Below are positions 1-12,433 of a stretch of 64,000 nucleotides of DNA, piece after piece. A program made the position numbers and the translations under genes. The first letter of the stretch is position 1; every line of letters begins with the position of its first letter. The notes below the pieces were generated by a model that saw nothing but the letters and a program-made list of their open reading frames with translations, did not search any database and was not told the origin of the DNA. The stretch is from Ceratorhiza oryzae-sativae (taxonomy: Eukaryota > Basidiomycota > Agaricomycetes > Cantharellales > Ceratobasidiaceae): positions 992,001-1,056,000 of the forward strand of contig JARWMV010000241.1 of NCBI GenBank assembly GCA_030998015.1. The letters run 5' to 3'.

Positions 1-1392
1 TGGAATGGATCTCATAAATTTGGGTCGTACGGCCAGCAGGAAGTGTATCGCGAGCGAGCTCCCTGAGCAGCTGGGCATACATCTGGGTCATGCGTGTCGT
101 GGGAAGGAAGACGATCGACTTGGACTTTCCGGGGTTAGAGAGTTGGTCGTGTGCTAGCAAGCGGAGGATATGCGGGAGTTGATCCTCGGCCTTGGGCAAG
201 ATCGTGTGATACTGCGGGATATGGGAGTGTACGGGCGAATCCTCATCCGTGACGGTGTTGATGAATATATGGTTTTTATCCAGGGATCGCCGAGCGACCT
301 GTTGGATTGCACGAGAAACGGTAGCAGAATAGAGCATGGTTTGGCGATTGGGGGACTCGGGTAGGTATGAGATGATGTCTTCAAGATCATCGCGGAAACC
401 CATGTCAAGAGAGTATCGGCCTCGTCGAGGATCAGCTAGATGGCTGTCAGTAAAGTCAAGTGACAGATCGTAGGTGGCACAAACCATCTGGGTATTTTTG
501 AAGCCCTCTGCAACGCCGGGCTCGCTCTGCAAAAGATCGCGGAGGCGCCCAGGTGTGGCGACAACGATGTCACGCCGGCCTTTCATCCAGCCGCGCATTT
601 GCTCTCGTTTGCTGTTCCCGCCAACAAAGAGCCTGACCTCAAAGTCACTGTGATGATAGCTGAGTTTTAATGCCTCGTTTGCGATTTGGGTTGCCAGCTC
701 GCGGGTTGGGCTGATAATGAGAGTGCCAACATCGGTGCGGGTAAATGCGCGAATGGCTCGAGCCTCGTAGGTGCGGTCGCTGGCGAGCCCCGCTTTGTCG
801 AGAGCCTCGTTCTTGGCCCGCTCGATAGCCTTGATGCGAGCCTCGATGGCTGGCACCAAGAATGCGAGTGTTTTGCCAGTCCCCGTCTTGGCCCGAACGA
901 GGAGGTCCCGGGGCGGGAGTTTTCCGTCGACCTGTTCGAGCTCACTATGGTGTGCCGTGAGTTGCGGGAGCAGCGGCAGCACAGCGGCCTGGACAGGGGT
1001 CATATGACTCAGCCTGTGCGGCTTGACGGTGATCGCCTCGTAGGTTTCCTCGGTCACTAATTTTTTGATTTCCGAGAACGGAACGAGTGGTGCAGCTTGC
1101 GCCTTGGCAGCTTTCGGCGAGGTATTTGGAGCATCGGCAGCGGGGCCAGCGCTGTCGCGGGCGGGCTTGGGCTGGGCTTGTGCTGCTTCAGCCGAAAACC
1201 ATGGCCGCGAGATGGCGAATGCGCGGGCTGTGGGGGGGCGGGGGTCAGCAGCGGCGATGGCGGGATGGCAGGACACTCACCCGGCACTGGGGCAAGGGCC
1301 GCACGCTGCGCCAGAGACACACGCCAGGCAGCAAACGGCGTTGTCGACGAGCGCAGCGCCAACCGAGCGGGTGCTATCAGTCGCAGTGCCAT
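1..1392 (-). CDS. MSS116: Mitochondrial DEAD-box RNA helicase, MSS116-like (partial at window edge, frameshifted)
   Basis: ATP-dependent RNA helicase, probably mitochondrial, acting in intron splicing and RNA remodelling as MSS116/CYT-19 do. The start at 1390-1392 opens an Arg/Ala-rich, acid-free N-terminus that looks like a mitochondrial presequence. Introns are 1228-1280 (GTGAGT...CACAG) and 436-484 (GTTTGT...TAG). Visible motifs in order are a Q-motif-like LSHMTPVQ, motif I AKTGTGKT, Ia PTRELA, Ib TPGRL, II DEAD directly after the second intron, III SAT and IV IVFLPTTR; the remaining RecA2 domain lies beyond the edge. After DEADTLL the frame breaks: one base seems missing near position 406, and DMGFRDDL continues in another frame. 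This is either a real frameshift or a sequence error; the rest of the frame is clean, which favours error or a very young lesion. The gene is divergent from the reductase gene, with 95 bp between the start codons. Confidence 0.85.
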
Positions 1393-1487
1393 TGAGCCTA
1401 TCGTCGTTCTGGATGGCTCGAAATTTCCGCGATCCTCATTTCATCACCCGGGTCCGGTCACGTGCACCCACCCATCATCCCACCACC
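1393..1487. promoter_or_regulatory. Short divergent promoter with CACGTG box
   Basis: Only 95 bp separate the start codons of the helicase (minus) and the reductase (plus), so both promoters and 5' leaders share this stretch. It contains a palindromic CACGTG (1459-1464), a binding site class for bHLH factors such as Cbf1. No TATA box is evident. Use of the box is inferred. Confidence 0.45.
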
Positions 1488-2991
1488 ATGTCCGCCAAAG
1501 TCGTCGTGTCTCGCCATCTGGGCGACGAAGCGATGAGCAGGCTTCAACAGTCGACATCGATCAAGGCAATCTATTCGATCATTCATATCCCGCATATACT
1601 CATGCCTGCTTGTGTAGCTTGTCGTCTGGCCACACGATCGAAAGGCGGATAGGGAATGGCTGATAGAACATGCAGAGGGCGCAGTGGGTCTCGTGGTGAC
1701 ATTGTCAGACAAGGTAATATCGTGTATAGAAATCGGACGAACAGTGATGCCGAGTTCCGAACAGGTGGACAAGAGCTTATCGAGGCTGCTGGCCCCCGCT
1801 TGAAGATCGTGTCCACAATGTGAGCATTGGCGATCGCACTATGCAGACACTAACAATGAGCAAAGGTCGGTTGGATATGGTAGGGCACCGTCTGTTTGAG
1901 ATAAATCATGGTCATATCAAACCTTGATCCAGACCATGTCGACGTAAACGAGCTCAAAGTGAGGAATATCAAGCTTGGATTCACACCAGACGTCTTGACA
2001 GACGCCGGTGAGTGTCTCCCTGGCTCCCTTGCTTGTACGAGGCAACTCATAATAAGGCTAGTGGCGGACATTGCCATCATGCTAGCCCTTATGGCGTCCC
2101 GCAACGTCAAGCAGGCGATGGACATTGTCCACAGGGGCCAGGTGTGTCCGGCTCGTTCTATGCTTGCTCATCATACACTGAACACCGCGACCGTAATCCA
2201 CTGAAAACAGTGGCCGGCTACCCCTTGGTCTCCGTTCCTGCTGACAGGGCCACAACTTAGCACGCCTGGCACAACCGTTGGCTTCGTGGGATTTGGCCGT
2301 ATTGCTCAGGCCACTCTGGCCCGCCTCATCCCATTTGGCATATCCCGAGTACTCTACACGCGATCGTCGCCTCCAAGCTCTTCGACCGATCAGGATAGGG
2401 GCCTCTTGGATATGTATCCAAGCTTGAGGGAGGCAAAACACGTAACCACTGAAGAACTTGCCAAGCAAAGTGATTTTGTGTTTGTCCTCGTACCTGGCGG
2501 GGCAGCGTCTCATCATCTCGTTAATCGCGAATTCTTGGGTCGGATGAAGTCAAGTGCCATATTAGTCAACCCAGGGCGAGGTGAGCATCAAGTTCAGGTT
2601 CATAGCCAGATCGTCGAGTGCTAGCTGGGCTCAGGTTCCGTGGTCGACTCGGAGGCGCTGGCGGAAGCATTAAGAACAGGGATAATATGGGGTGCAGGAC
2701 TCGATGTTGTTGATGGAGGTACGAAGAGCCCCTTTTAGGAAACTCCATCTTGCTAACTTTGCCATAGAGCCATATATTTCAGCAGACCACCCTCTCGTCG
2801 TGGAGCCACGGTAAATATGAGGAAAGGACTACGCCGATGGTAAACCTACTAATGTTCTGCAAAGCGCGATTATTCTGCCACATATCGGCTCAGCTACGGT
2901 GCAAACACGGCTCAACATGGCGCTCCTGGCAGCTGACAACATGATCGCTGGCGTTGCAGGGGAGAACATGCCTTCCGAGGCCAGGTTATAG
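1488..2991 (+). CDS. GRHPR: Glyoxylate/hydroxypyruvate reductase (D-2-hydroxyacid dehydrogenase family)
   Basis: NAD(P)H-dependent reductase of glyoxylate or hydroxypyruvate. The start is the ATG at 1488-1490. Introns fit 1714-1764, 1820-1865, 1880-1932, 2008-2061, 2142-2210, 2581-2634, 2719-2767 and 2811-2864; the exon 1866-1879 is only 14 nt. The first intron ends at 1644, but its donor is unclear (possibly a GC donor after 1565). The spliced frame shows the family signature VSTMSVGYDHVDV, the Rossmann glycine motif VGFGRIA, the catalytic Arg in VNPGRG, the Glu after GLDVVDGE and the catalytic His in [11 protein letters not shown] is at 2989-2991. All joins keep phase, so the gene looks functional. 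It converges with LTN1, leaving about 90 bp between the stops. The GRHPR assignment rests on the STMSVGYDHVD block; another 2-hydroxyacid dehydrogenase substrate is possible. Confidence 0.88.
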
Positions 2992-3080
2992 CATTTTTTC
3001 TATTTGCCGTTTCAAGTACATATTGAAAATCAACTGTTTCAATGCATACATGCATTCAAGCGCTGTGAGTTTGGATGCTT

Positions 3081-6000
3081 TCAAAAAATATCCGACCGGC
3101 AAAGAGGACAGGTGGAGGAATGGCTGGTATTGAACCACTATCAGAGTGGACGGTCACTAAAAATCGTCGGAGCAAAGGCTGATGGCTTACTTTGTACAGG
3201 CAACTTGCATGGAATCGGTTCTTGCAAGTTCGACACGGTTTCGTAGGAAGACTACGATCGGTGACGCTAATGAGCCTATTAAATGGAAAGGCAATCAATA
3301 CTTGGTTAAGTATTTCTCGGACGAAAATCTTGAAAAAAACGTACGAATAGCAAATGGCGCACTCTGACTTGCCCTCAAAATGCCCCGCAACGTTCTTCTT
3401 GTACACTGAAAGTGCATCATAAATGAGCCCTTGCTACGCTCAACAGAATATTAGTATCGTCATATCTAACGATGAATCGAACGCACTTGAGCGGTCTGTT
3501 GCACGCCAAACACCCAGGCCCGTCTCCTGTTTTCCATCCCCGATATTCCCCTCACATCTCTAACCTCGGCGGCCTTTAAAGGAAACTCAGGTGGTAAACG
3601 CACAGCAATTTCGATCGTCTGCTCATCTACAGTGTACACTGCACTGATCTCGCTGACGCTCGATGCGACCTTGACCGAAAAGGCATCGTCGCTAAGGGCC
3701 TCTGTGGCAGAAGCTGCGGACGACCGGAACTGTTCCAGCTCTTGTTTGACGAGGACAGGGGAGAAGTAGCTTTTAGTGAATGTGGCCAAAGACAAGGCAA
3801 GTTGTTTGTCTTGGCACTCGGACCACCAGTTGCGGATAAGACCAGGAATAAACTTCAGAGCCTTGTAATATGTGTGCGCGGCCATAACGTTGATGGCTGT
3901 TGGCAGCGAATCATCGTACACTAGCAATCAAGAGCCATTTTAGAAAAGAGTGAGAGAATTGAAGTGTAGCTGTGACTGACAGTTAAAGTAATAATCTTCG
4001 ACATACCACGGTGCTAGAGGAAATGGTTTCACCCCAGCGATTCCGATGTGTAAGAGCTCAAACAAGCAGGGAACCAAAGAAAGTTTAAATAGGTCCAAGC
4101 GCCTGAGTTGCTCCAGGTAGCCTTGTTTAAGCTTTAGCGACTTTTGTGAGGCAATTAGTGATTGTCGTAACAACCTAGAATTTGTCACTCACACTTCCGT
4201 CGAAAAAATCTAGTGCAATCCACCACCACAAGAGCAGCGTACTGTAATTCTGTTATACGAAAGAGTGTTAACTGAATAATATTTTTGATGCTCCTAGCTC
4301 TATTACCTGAGGGGATTGTTGGACTGTGGTTTGTGTTAATTGGGTGATGAGCGACGGGCAATTCTGGATTCCTTGAAAATTCGCTTTGCTCGGCTCGACT
4401 GAGATCACAGCTGCTTCTACCACACGTTGCTCAGTAATTTGTATCACTGTCTTCCGTGCGAGTTCGTATGCCATGGCTTTTATCGTAACGTCCCGGTTCG
4501 CGACCAGAGGGAGAAGCTATAAATGAGTTCAATCAAAGCTATCATATGGACGTAATGGTATGGCACCCACTTGATCGAATAATTCTGATTTCATCGGTGG
4601 ATTCGGTATTGCGCGTATGCACTCTACTAAAGAGAGATGATACTTTTCTCGGATCTCTGGACCTGCCTCTTGATCTGTGAGAGACGTAAGTCTACTGGAT
4701 CGAAAAAATGATGATTTGCTCGCCTGTTGTTGACAGAAACAAGAGAAGAATACTTTCAAAAACACCTTCTGTCCTTGTGCTCCAGGATTCATGAAGAGCT
4801 TTATTGAATAATGAGTATTCGTGGATCGAATAGAGAGCACGAAGTGTCTGCAACAGCAAATACAGGTTTGGAGGGGACTCTCCATCCACCTGGAGTGCGT
4901 TAGTAACGGCCCAGAATGGGCAAATCCGGGTAAAAGCCTACAATTAGATTACTCTCTAAGATGTCAAAAATAAACTCCCAATGTGCCCCAGGCACGGTCT
5001 GAAGGATCGGAATCAGATGACAGGCGGTGGCCGTGATATACGTTTCCAATGAATCATCAAGGTCCTCGTCGCTAGTCATCCATTTCTGCAATGCTTGAAT
5101 CAAATATACTCCACGTTGTTGGGGCAAGAATGCGATCCCTGATTCCGCCGGAGGAGCCAATGAATTGAGCATCCGAAGGAGCGGGATACCAAGCGAGTTA
5201 GCGCCATCGGGAAGAATCCCAGTTATCCTACTCGCGAGCTCATTCCTCCAACGGTCCAATCGTGGGCTTTCTACACCTCTCAGTGCCACTACAGAGCCTA
5301 TGGCAATGGAGAGTAGCGGTTCTGGGAAGACGGCGTCAGCAAGCTTGTGGTCGACAGGATTGGGATGCGTACGTTGGCTCTGAATGCTTTGAGCAAACCC
5401 AGCCCAAGTATCCAGCACAACCGTGCCTGAATCCCTGAGGGCCATCGTAATTACTCGTCGAAATAATCGAGCAGTCCGCAATGGCGCATCGATACGGGAG
5501 GCACGATAGTAAATTTGAGCCAAGACATCTGAAGCCGTCTTGGGGTTACTCGAGTTCTCCATAGGGTTGCTAAGTCGAGCAACAAGTTCCCGATGCCAGT
5601 CGAGCCCTAGATCTGTCAAGAGCGAATTCTCCAGGTACACAATAAGCTGTGAAACGATGGATAACAAACGCTGAACCTCTTCTCGTGAATCCGGTTGAAA
5701 GACGTCGGATGGCCAAGAGGGCGCTAACACATAGTCTGAGCACAGCTGTTGCAGAGCTAGTAGGTGCGGGAAACACCATAACTGCTCTTTTGCCAGCCAA
5801 CGACTTTGTGATAATACGCTAGCAAGCGCGCTGACGATTCGAGCGTACCTGGCTAAACCCTGTGAGTCAAAGTTCACCAGCGCGGGACTGGTCGGGTTGT
5901 GGTCAACCGCCGGAACCAGTGGGTCTAATTCAGCGAGCGTAGAGCTGGGATTATCTGTGAGCTGATTCAGCACCTCGATGAAGGTACTTTGTGGCGGTAA

Positions 6001-9000
6001 GGCGTATGATAGAATATCTCGCTCATCGGCATAGAGCCCCGACCTATGCGCAACATCAATCACGTCTAAAGCACTGAATAGGAGGCTATAAGTATAGAGT
6101 TGTCGACCGGGCGAAAATAATCACCTTATGGTAATATCACAATTATCCAACAGCCGAGCGATCAAAAAGCGACCTTCCTCTTCAGCCTTCGTACAGGTAT
6201 CCGGTGGAATCCCTGTTGGCCATGTTATTCTCATGGCATCGATGAGAGAACATAACGTCCCGAGTTCTGGAGGAAGACAAGGACGGAGTGCTGGTGCCAC
6301 GTATAGTAATGCTCCGAAATGAGCTGAAGAGAGAGTGCTGTGAGATCCAGGAAGATCAAGGTCCATAAATGGGAGTGCTGCGTGCAAGACTTCGGTCAAG
6401 GAAAGTAGTGGTGCCAATTTCGCAGTGCTACCAGTAAAGAAAATCAGCTGTTCTGTTTCCTGTGCAAATAACGCAACCAAGGGCTCGACCAATTCGTTGA
6501 GCTGTGATCTGCTTAGACAGACAGCTAAGGAAGAATTAGCGCATACAACACTGGTATGCACATAGAACTTACACCAGTGCTCTAGCACCAGCCCGAGTAT
6601 CTTTGCGTTTTGGCTGTCTCCCTGTGAAACCCCTCTAGCCCAGGATTCACATATTGTGAAAAACTTTGAGTTCTGGGTCAGCGAAAGAGACGAGAACTTG
6701 ATGCAGTTCAAGACTTCTCCGAGTATGGTAGGTGAGAGTATAGCGGCCTTGCCAAGAAAGTCACACCAGATGCTGGAACGACGGTCGATTGATGCTTGAG
6801 AGGGCAAAAACCCGTTAAGGATAATTTTTAGAACTTGAACTTGGCCGGTGGAAATCAGATGAGCTATAAGTCCACGACTGAGAACTTGTTCGGTAACCTA
6901 TTTCAGCATGTCAGGGGGGCATGCGCAGATCCAGTGGATGATGGCAAACCTCGACCAACCACGTCTCGTCTACCTGCACGAATTCCCAGAGAATTCTTAG
7001 AATTTCACCTTGACGAGACACGTCCGAAGGAACCGCTGCCGCACTGTCATAAGAGCCCATAATCAGGGTGATTGAGTCCTTCACATATCGCCGGTTTATC
7101 ACAGCGTCTTGGACATGGTTGAAAGTCGAAGCTAAAAGTTGGACCGCATTGGTCATTTGGTGGACCTCGTTTCGGCTATCGGCTAGGATGGGGGCCCATG
7201 TGGACGACCACGCTCGCTCCACGGCAACTAACAAGGGGTTGGGGCAAAGTTCTGTTATATGTAATAGCCACTCACCTGTGTCGGTCTGCTCGAGTTTTTC
7301 GACGCACGATCCGAAGAGTGTTCCAACCACTTTGGGAGAGATATTATTCAAGAGGCCGCCTTTTACCGATTCCGTAACCACTCGCCCCATCCAGGTCGCG
7401 ATGATATCGTGCAAAATCACGGAATCGGACGAGACCTCCGCGGTATCTTCAGACGCTATCCTACCCTTCAACCTCCGAAATATCAGGACTGCACACTCCA
7501 GTAATGCTGATAAGAAGGCCTTGAGCATGGGTTCCCTGTCTCTCGGCAGGGCATTGAGGGCACCCCCATCATACGCGGCCCAGAGAGAATTGAACAAACG
7601 TTCCAGGTTGGGATGATCGTACGGCAAGATCTATGGAAAGGAAGTCGACAGATGAGTTCATAGGTTCAATCAGATTACATACATTTGAGGGGATTGTAGA
7701 TAACACAATGGTGACGGCCGGGTACGATTGCACACCAGAACCCAGACATCCGAGTTGCAAGAAGGTTAGGAAGTCTAGATACCCTGCGTGACCAGAGGGT
7801 AAGGCTCGTGCTTCGGATGGTGTCTGATTGGGAGGGACTTCGTCATCCGATTCACTATCGCTGTCACCGTCCTGGTCTTGATCTGTGTAGGAGGTGGGAG
7901 ACGCTATGTTCCAGACTTCGGGGAAGGCTACAGAGAGGGCTCAGATGAGAGAACCAGGTTTTACTACTGGGAACACCCACTGGTTATAAGAGCAAGCAAT
8001 CCTTCCCACATTGAAGCCCTAACGCCAGAGTCAGGCTCCACCCAAGCAGACCGAACAGCAGAGGCCCCCAGAGATGAAAGAAAGACATATTTGAGTTTAT
8101 CGCCGGTTGGCGGAGCTAATTCACTTGGAGCTCGGTTAAAAGTGAATGTTGGTCTTCAACCAGGAAACCTACCGCAAATACTTGATAAACAGTTTGACGA
8201 CGCGCCAACCAGCGGCTCGGACACTCCGCTGACCATAACCCAGAGAAACCTCTGTAACACCTTCTACACTCTGCTCGTTTAAGAACGGAGGTGACTCTTT
8301 TGGGCAGAGTACACTGCTAAATAATGGATTGGAAGAAAGAAGCAGTTGGAGCGCGGAAATCAACTGCGGGAAAACAACTATGGAGGCGTTCTCTAAACCG
8401 ATTTAACATATTGTTAGTTCAGCTCGAATCGGCGTCAGTGACACTCGTACCAAGAATCCAACCAATGGCACTCAGTCCAGATGTTCTAAGTCTGGCATCT
8501 CGATCTTGCGGCTGCTCTTGAGCGTTGAGAGAGTCGGCTTTGTCAGTTCCATCTTGGATAGCTGCAGACAGTGGGGCAAATTGCTGGTAAAGAGCGTTGG
8601 GTTCGATCACGGCTTGCATAATGTATGGGACCAAATCCTGGAGTTGATCCTGGATATCCAGCAAGTCTTCTCTGCCACTATCCTGTCGCCAGTGGATTGT
8701 GGAGATCCAGCAAGACATTAGAGGAGCAGCAACGGATGAAGCAACATCATTTGCACCAAGAATCCAAGCAGCAAGTAAAGCTGCTGCATCGGTGTGGCTC
8801 GGCACTAAGTTTTGAAGTTCGTCCCGGAGGTCCGATCGAGCGATGAGTTGAGCATGCATCGAAGCATTCAGCTCACGTATTCTTCGACTGGGATGGACCG
8901 ACAGCGGTACGAAATGCCATAGCTACTTAGATGAGTATCGTGTCAGTGGATGAATGGTCCAACTCACCCACAAAGGCAGAGCAGCAACCCAAGCTTCGTC

Positions 9001-9375
9001 AACTAGCATTCCACTCAGGTCTTCCAATGCTTTAGTTTTAGTCACCGGGTCCTTCTTTGACAAGCCTCTGAAGCTCAGGACCATATTTGGCGGAAGCAGG
9101 CCTGTCGTGGCGAGCTTGTCGATGGGGTCCTCGACCAGTGGTTTGAATTTGGGTGGAGGGATGTATTGCTTTACTCGTGGCTCCTTGCTTTTCTTTCCCT
9201 TTCCCTTCCCCTGCGATTTCGTCTGGGGTGCAATTGAGATGGATGGATCGAGCGCATTCTGTGATATAGGAATCGTCCCTAGTTGCTGAATATGACTGTG
9301 ACCTCAACATACCGCCTTTCTTTGGTGTTTCTTACGTGTAGCCGAGGTGGCGGACGACTTCCCTTGTTTACCCAT
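3081..9375 (-). CDS. LTN1: Listerin, RING E3 ubiquitin ligase of ribosome quality control
   Basis: Ubiquitinates nascent chains on stalled 60S ribosomes in the RQC complex. I assemble about 18 exons giving roughly 1,750 residues, in the listerin size range. The start at 9373-9375 opens MGKQGKSSATSATRKK, the conserved N-terminus. A long HEAT-like helical middle follows. The C-terminal RWD-like part (exon about 3491-3923, TYYKALKFIPGLIRNWW) leads to a RING finger split over three exons: CAIC (about 3315-3330), CRTCKNRFHASC, then CPLCRSDIF and TGA at 3081-3083. Clear introns include 8378-8450 and 6066-6140, with others near 4942-4890, 4570-4517 and 3206-3140. Two joins are uncertain: the first intron (about 9265-9335) and one near 4737-4776 whose only in-phase donor is a weak GTTTTT. 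It lies 176 bp downstream of the LCB3-type gene on the same strand. Confidence 0.9.
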
Positions 9376-9550
9376 GATGGGATGGGTGGTGGTAGTTGGG
9401 TCAGGGAAATCTCTGAATGTAGTAATCAAATTGTTTGCGTCATCACACGAGATCGATCAATTAGTTCAACACCCTAGGCGATTATTAGCGGTGGCTACAG
9501 CAACATTAATATGGCAACAAGATCCTGCTCAGATATATACTCCCATCAAC

Positions 9551-11538
9551 CTAGTTGACCACACCCCAGGCCAACTTCTCGAATAATATCGGCACCATCC
9601 CACTTGCGATCATGCCAATGCCCATATACACGACGACCTTGGTCAGAACTGGGCGTACGAGGTTAGTCGTTATTATCCCGGAAAGAACTTTCAGACTTGC
9701 CATCAGCGTCATAATGCTTAACCTTTTGTTCACGGACTCCGGCACTACCGGGAATGGGTTGGCGATCCACCATCTGCAGCCCCTTCTTCTCCGACATGCC
9801 TTTCCCTGATCGTTGTTTGGGTTCAGCCCCATCCGCCATTCGGTATATGTGTGTGCGTGGCAACACGCCGGAGCTGACGACGCTAACCTTGCTGGGGAGA
9901 TCAATGACGCTAGGAACCGTGCGCAAGTGTGCGGCGTCGGCAGGAACACTCGAATAATCCGTCGCTGGTGTATACCATCTGCGGGTGGGTAGTGGTCCGA
10001 CTTCGCGAGAGAATATGCGGAAGATGGGTGGGAGGATAGCGAGGCAGACTCGTTTGGCAACGATTCGCCAAACGAAAATGGCAAGGATACCAACAGTCAT
10101 TTTCAGAGCAGCGTAAAGCCCAAACGTGACTACATCGGCTGTGGTAGCCAGAGATGCCCCAGGGGTGCGAGAGACAAAATACTTGGTGTAGTCGGCCGAA
10201 TGCGAGGGATCAAGAATGAACCTGGCAAAATGCCATCGGGCAATCATAGCACCCATCACGACCGACACGAAGGCAATTGCGTCCTCGAAACAGGGGCAAT
10301 CATCAACGGGCTCGGCATGACGATGAACAAGGAGCAACCCAGCAAACAGAACAGCAATTGGAACTATCAAACTATCAGAAGCGGGACTGCATCATTCGGT
10401 GGAAAACGCACCTGTCCAACCGTTTTGAGTGATCCATGCGTCAAGAGCACCACCCCACTGTATATGAGCAGCCCAGATAGCGGTGCCGACAGCAATCCCG
10501 GCCGCACAGTCTGTGAAGCTATGCATTGCGCAGTATAGGCGACCGAAGACGATACTGAAGGCGTATATCACGAGCACAGCTTGAATAATGCGATATGTCA
10601 TCAGTGATATGGCAGCGCTGGCCAACCCTGCCGCAGCAAGGGAGTGAATGTATAGTGCGATGGATACCGAGTTGGTCGAATGGGTTGACGGAAAGCCATA
10701 TTCCAAACTACGGTTGAAGTTAGCGGTCAGCACAGTTACTGCGCAGCCCGACTCACTGATGGGTACCAACAGCTTTTAGGGAAATAAAAAAGATTGTGAG
10801 CTCCGTAGGATTCCCTAGAAAAGCGAACTTACTCAATCGAGTGACTGTGGGTTCAAAAGGCCGTGGCGAGCAGATGAGATCTTTGATTAGCGAAGAGAAG
10901 TACACGCCAGCGGCGAGTACATGCAGCAACCTGTATGACATCACTTAGCGCGCGCGCGCAGAGACCTTGGCTCCATGAGGTGGACATACCCAATGCCGAC
11001 CATTGGGTATCCAAAGAAAAAGAACGTGGGCAAGACGATCATGAAGAACGTATGTGTTCCAAGCGACGATGTGTATACAAAGTACGTGTCGAGAAAAGGG
11101 CGTCGGATTTTGCGCTGTGCGGCAAGGGTGAGCAGGGGAGTCAAAAAACTCGAGCGACAAGGTTACCTGCATGCTACCGATCCACTCCGATTCGCGCCTG
11201 AGATTTTTGACCAACCGCCGACGGATGGCTGCGCGCCAAGGCGCCATTGCAGCGTCGTAGTACTCGTCGGGCAGCGTGCCCGGAGCATCCTCCGCACTGT
11301 CGACCCGGGAGGCGAAGCGAGACGGAGCGTCCGCCTTGTCGTCTGCAAGATTGCCGTTCATGTAGCCGCTGCCCGCTCGGTCGGGCGCAACGCTGTTGTC
11401 GGTGCTGTGTGCCGACGACACCGGCGATGGAATCGGAGAAATCAGAGTAGTGTCGCCCAGATCAAACTGGACGCGTGCCCGACTCGGCGCAAACGGCAAG
11501 GGGATGGGCGAAGACAGCGGCGGGGGCACACGAGACAT
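9551..11538 (-). CDS. LCB3: Long-chain-base-1-phosphate phosphatase (PAP2 superfamily, LCB3/YSR3-like)
   Basis: ER-membrane phosphatase that removes phosphate from (dihydro)sphingosine-1-phosphate. The start at 11538 (MSRVPPPLSS) begins a soluble Ser/Pro-rich N-terminus of about 120 residues; multiple hydrophobic segments follow. The three PAP2 catalytic motifs are present and spread over exons: KDLICSPRP, then YGFPSTHS, then FGRLYCAMHSFTDC. Introns are inferred at about 11116-11165, 10931-10989, around a 16-nt microexon (about 10756-10771) that supplies TVGTHH and restores TRL-TVGTHH-LEYGFPSTHS, at about 10364-10411, and near the 3' end (about 9660-9700). The last segment YMGIGMIASGMVPILF is a membrane helix before TAG at 9551-9553. 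The last intron donor is weak and could differ. Length is about 560 residues. Confidence 0.85.
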
Positions 11539-11599
11539 CTTGGTTGCGCTATTCAGAGCGTCGATACCAATTGCCCACTAAACATAGGACATCGACAGT

Positions 11600-11605
11600 C
11601 ACGTG
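11600..11605. promoter_or_regulatory. CACGTG box upstream of the LCB3-like gene
   Basis: A palindromic CACGTG lies about 60 bp upstream of the LCB3-like start codon, in the same class as the box in the helicase/reductase divergent promoter. Its role is inferred only. Confidence 0.3.
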
Positions 11606-11830
11606 AAACTACGCGGGCGGACCCGGCCCCCGATACTAGAATAACCCAGCACCAATATAGCCGCTCCATCTTAGTTATCACGCGACTTTGGTCTCACTCG
11701 AATTCAATTCCCCAATAGCTTAATACATCCAAAGCATTACCCCGCTCAAATCCCAACGCATCAGTCAGGCTAAGCCTTCTATTGGACCAGTCGAATATTC
11801 TTAGAATGAATCCCGGCCACAAACGAGGTG

Positions 11831-12433
11831 TCAACTTACCCCAAACAAATTGATCGTCCAGATCGCGCCCTTGAATGTCCCGACGCCAATAAAGTACTTG
11901 TTGTTGAGCCAACTGAATTTCTTCGAGTCGGTTTCCAGTTCACTGAGCGATCGACATGAATACGGCCCAGGGGACACTAAATCATCAATAACAACTTACA
12001 TGTAAAGGTCGTCTGAGACGTAGGCGACACCTTGTCCCAATGCGTGCATCCACACATAGCTGCCATCGACAAGTTTCCATGTCATTCGGGTATCCACGTG
12101 CAGAGTACCCTCATTGTCCTGAATACCACTGTCACCCCCCACATTAGGGTAAACGTTGGCAATAAGTGTCCCGTTGGGCAGTGTCCAGTTCCCACTATTC
12201 AATGCCGTCATTTAAGATCTACCCTATAAGAAAAAAGGTTACACTAACCCAAGGTAACCTGCAGCGGTCAAGCGGTGTCCGTAGGGACTAGTGATGAAGG
12301 ATGAGTTTTCCGAAGGGGACGTGATAATGGTCCCCGTCAAAAGGTGTTTGAACTGAGGTGGTGCGACGCCCGCGCCAGCTACAAGGGCGGTGAAGCTCAA
12401 GACAGATACAACAAGCGTAGAAAAAGGGCGCAT
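11831..12433 (-). CDS. Small secreted DUF3237-like protein
   Basis: The start at 12431-12433 is followed by a signal peptide (MRPFSTLVVSVLSFTALVAG, cleavage near residue 20-23). The mature part starts with FKHLLTGTII and has the DUF3237 pattern: SPYGHR, NWTLPNGTL, then a G-x-GGDSGI block with EGTLHVDTRMTW, and the C-terminal NNKYFIGVGTFKGAIW. The introns that keep the frame are about 12188-12241 (exon resumes at GGNWTLPNG) and about 11943-12000. After LFG the reading runs into GTAAGT and TGA at 11831-11833; a further 3' intron with a short last exon (to about 11690) is equally possible, so the end is uncertain. The function of the family is unknown; potential N-glycosylation sites (NSS, NWT) fit export. 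Confidence 0.7.

Noticed and set aside
667..1060. Several long frames on both strands over the helicase gene
   Set aside because: Shadow frames of GC-rich coding sequence; only one frame carries helicase motifs.
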